From an uncultured Pseudomonas sp. (GTDB lineage Bacteria > Pseudomonadota > Gammaproteobacteria > Pseudomonadales > Pseudomonadaceae): a stretch of 64,000 bases of DNA. This document shows, in pieces, positions 62,446 through 64,000 of this stretch. The stretch's first letter is position 1, and every line of letters begins with the position of its first letter. The stretch spans positions 1 through 64,000 of the forward strand of contig CALTWF010000004.1 of assembly GCA_943912755.1 (NCBI GenBank), read 5' to 3'. A model generated the notes under the pieces. It saw nothing but the letters and a program-made list of their open reading frames with translations, was not told where the DNA came from and ran no database searches. Position numbers and translations under genes: made by a program.

Positions 62446-62871
62446 TCAGTTCAGCGCGTATAGCGCGTTTTCCAGCGCTGGCGGGAAGCTCGCCGGCTTG
62501 CCGGTCGCGCGCTCGATGAACACCTGCACCACGCGGCCCAGCGCGTAGAGTTGCTGGCCGGACTGGTCGAACAGGGCCACCTCGTACTCCACGGTACTAC
62601 CGGCGATGCGCTCGGCCCTGAGTCCAACCTGCAAGAGATCGGTGAAGGCTGCAGAGGCGTAGAAATCGCACGAAGAACTCACCACGAAGCCCACGGCTTC
62701 GCCTTCCTGTGGATCGAGCTCGCCACGGCTGGCGAGATAGGACTGGATCACCGTATCGAAAAAGCCATACACCGCAGCGCTGGCAACCTGGCCGTTGAGG
62801 TCGGCGTCCTGCCAGCGGGTGGAGATGAATTCGGCATGGGGAAAGTGTTCTATCTGCAACGACTCGGACAT
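62446..62871 (-). CDS. Acyl-CoA thioesterase (4HBT hotdog fold)
   Basis: A 141-residue hotdog-fold thioesterase of the YbgC/FcbC type. The catalytic Asp is in RWQDADLNGQVASAAVYGFF, where the usual D-x-N/D-x2-H-H block is altered (no following HH pair). The central helix and sheet follow. The start at 62871 gives the typical length. It lies convergent to the LuxR-type gene (stops 1 bp apart) and downstream of pckA, separated by a terminator. The acyl-CoA substrate is unknown. Confidence 0.85.
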   Translation of the reverse strand: MSESLQIEHFPHAEFISTRWQDADLNGQVASAAVYGFFDTVIQSYLASRGELDPQEGEAVGFVVSSSCDFYASAAFTDLLQVGLRAERIAGSTVEYEVALFDQSGQQLYALGRVVQVFIERATGKPASFPPALENALYALN

Positions 62872-62930
62872 GGGGAGTCTCCCTGGAGTGAAGTGGCGAT
62901 GCTGAAGGATCCCGTCGGCAATGGCCAATA

Positions 62931-62962
62931 AAAAACCCCGGCTCTCGCGAGCCGGGGTTTTT
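62931..62962. terminator. Bidirectional intrinsic terminator of pckA
   Basis: An ACCCCGGCTC / GAGCCGGGGT stem with a TCGC tetraloop, flanked by five A and five T. It works in either direction and lies 17 bp after the pckA stop. Confidence 0.95.
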
Positions 62963-62979
62963 CTTGAAGCGCGGTCAGC

Positions 62980-64000
<1,021 letters not shown>

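Overview
The window is chromosomal DNA of a fluorescent pseudomonad (Pseudomonas fluorescens/putida-like). The evidence is high GC coding sequence, protein sequences that read as close Pseudomonas orthologues, and the dispersed Pseudomonas REP palindrome. The order algC-dut-coaBC-radC-(peptide-binding protein)-rpmB-rpmG-...-kauB-MFS-PLD-...-pauB-like-ykgJ-like-lrp-dadA-ridA-dadX-pauR-cytochrome c5 is the arrangement I remember from P. aeruginosa PAO1 around PA5298-PA5322. I found no tRNA, rRNA, prophage, transposase gene or CRISPR array.

Layout. 1-6.4 kb: nucleotide, coenzyme A, exopolysaccharide-precursor and ribosomal housekeeping genes (algC, cut by the left edge, dut, coaBC, radC, a family-5 solute-binding protein, rpmB-rpmG). 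6.4-20.2 kb: polyamine and D-/L-alanine catabolism (cupin, kauB, pauB-like oxidase, lrp, dadA, ridA-like, dadX, the repressor pauR), with an MFS transporter, a phospholipase-D-like lipoprotein, a MocR regulator facing a DUF1127 gene, a Cys-cluster protein and cytochrome c5. 20.2-28.2 kb: a CoA-transferase/hydrolase, a TauD-like dioxygenase with a nitrate/sulfonate-type ABC importer, a WYL regulator and a Sel1-repeat protein. 28.3-33.4 kb: a translationally coupled MarR-FUSC-DUF1656-HlyD-OMF efflux operon of the aromatic-acid exporter type. 33.5-37.9 kb: small and envelope proteins (DUF2789, CBS-domain, two zinc-ribbon membrane proteins, a DUF3857/transglutaminase-like protein). 38-42.5 kb: cystine import, D-cysteine desulfhydrase and serine acetyltransferase. 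42.7-44.8 kb: a BetT choline transporter. 44.9-51.7 kb: a LacI regulator beside a TonB receptor, flavin monooxygenase, aldo/keto reductase and sulfonate-binding protein. 51.8-53.5 kb: a HigBA-like toxin-antitoxin pair, a gene-poor stretch and a glycine-zipper protein. 53.8-62.4 kb: a complete chemosensory operon (receptor-like protein, cheY, STAS protein, cheA, MCP, cheW, cheR, cheB) followed by a LuxR-type response regulator. 62.4-64 kb: a thioesterase and pckA, cut by the right edge.

Three systems stand out. Sulfur scavenging: the TauD/ABC, cystine and TonB/LLM loci share a similar AT-rich upstream element that I read as a common sulfur-starvation promoter or operator. Chemosensory operon: it has no cheZ or cheD, but its first gene encodes a receptor-like protein with a CheZ-like D-x3-Q motif, and a STAS protein sits between cheY and cheA; its output is unknown. 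Local regulation: several genes have readable operators (MarR, LacI, BetI-like, MocR), and there are structured 5' leaders before rpmB and the TonB receptor gene.
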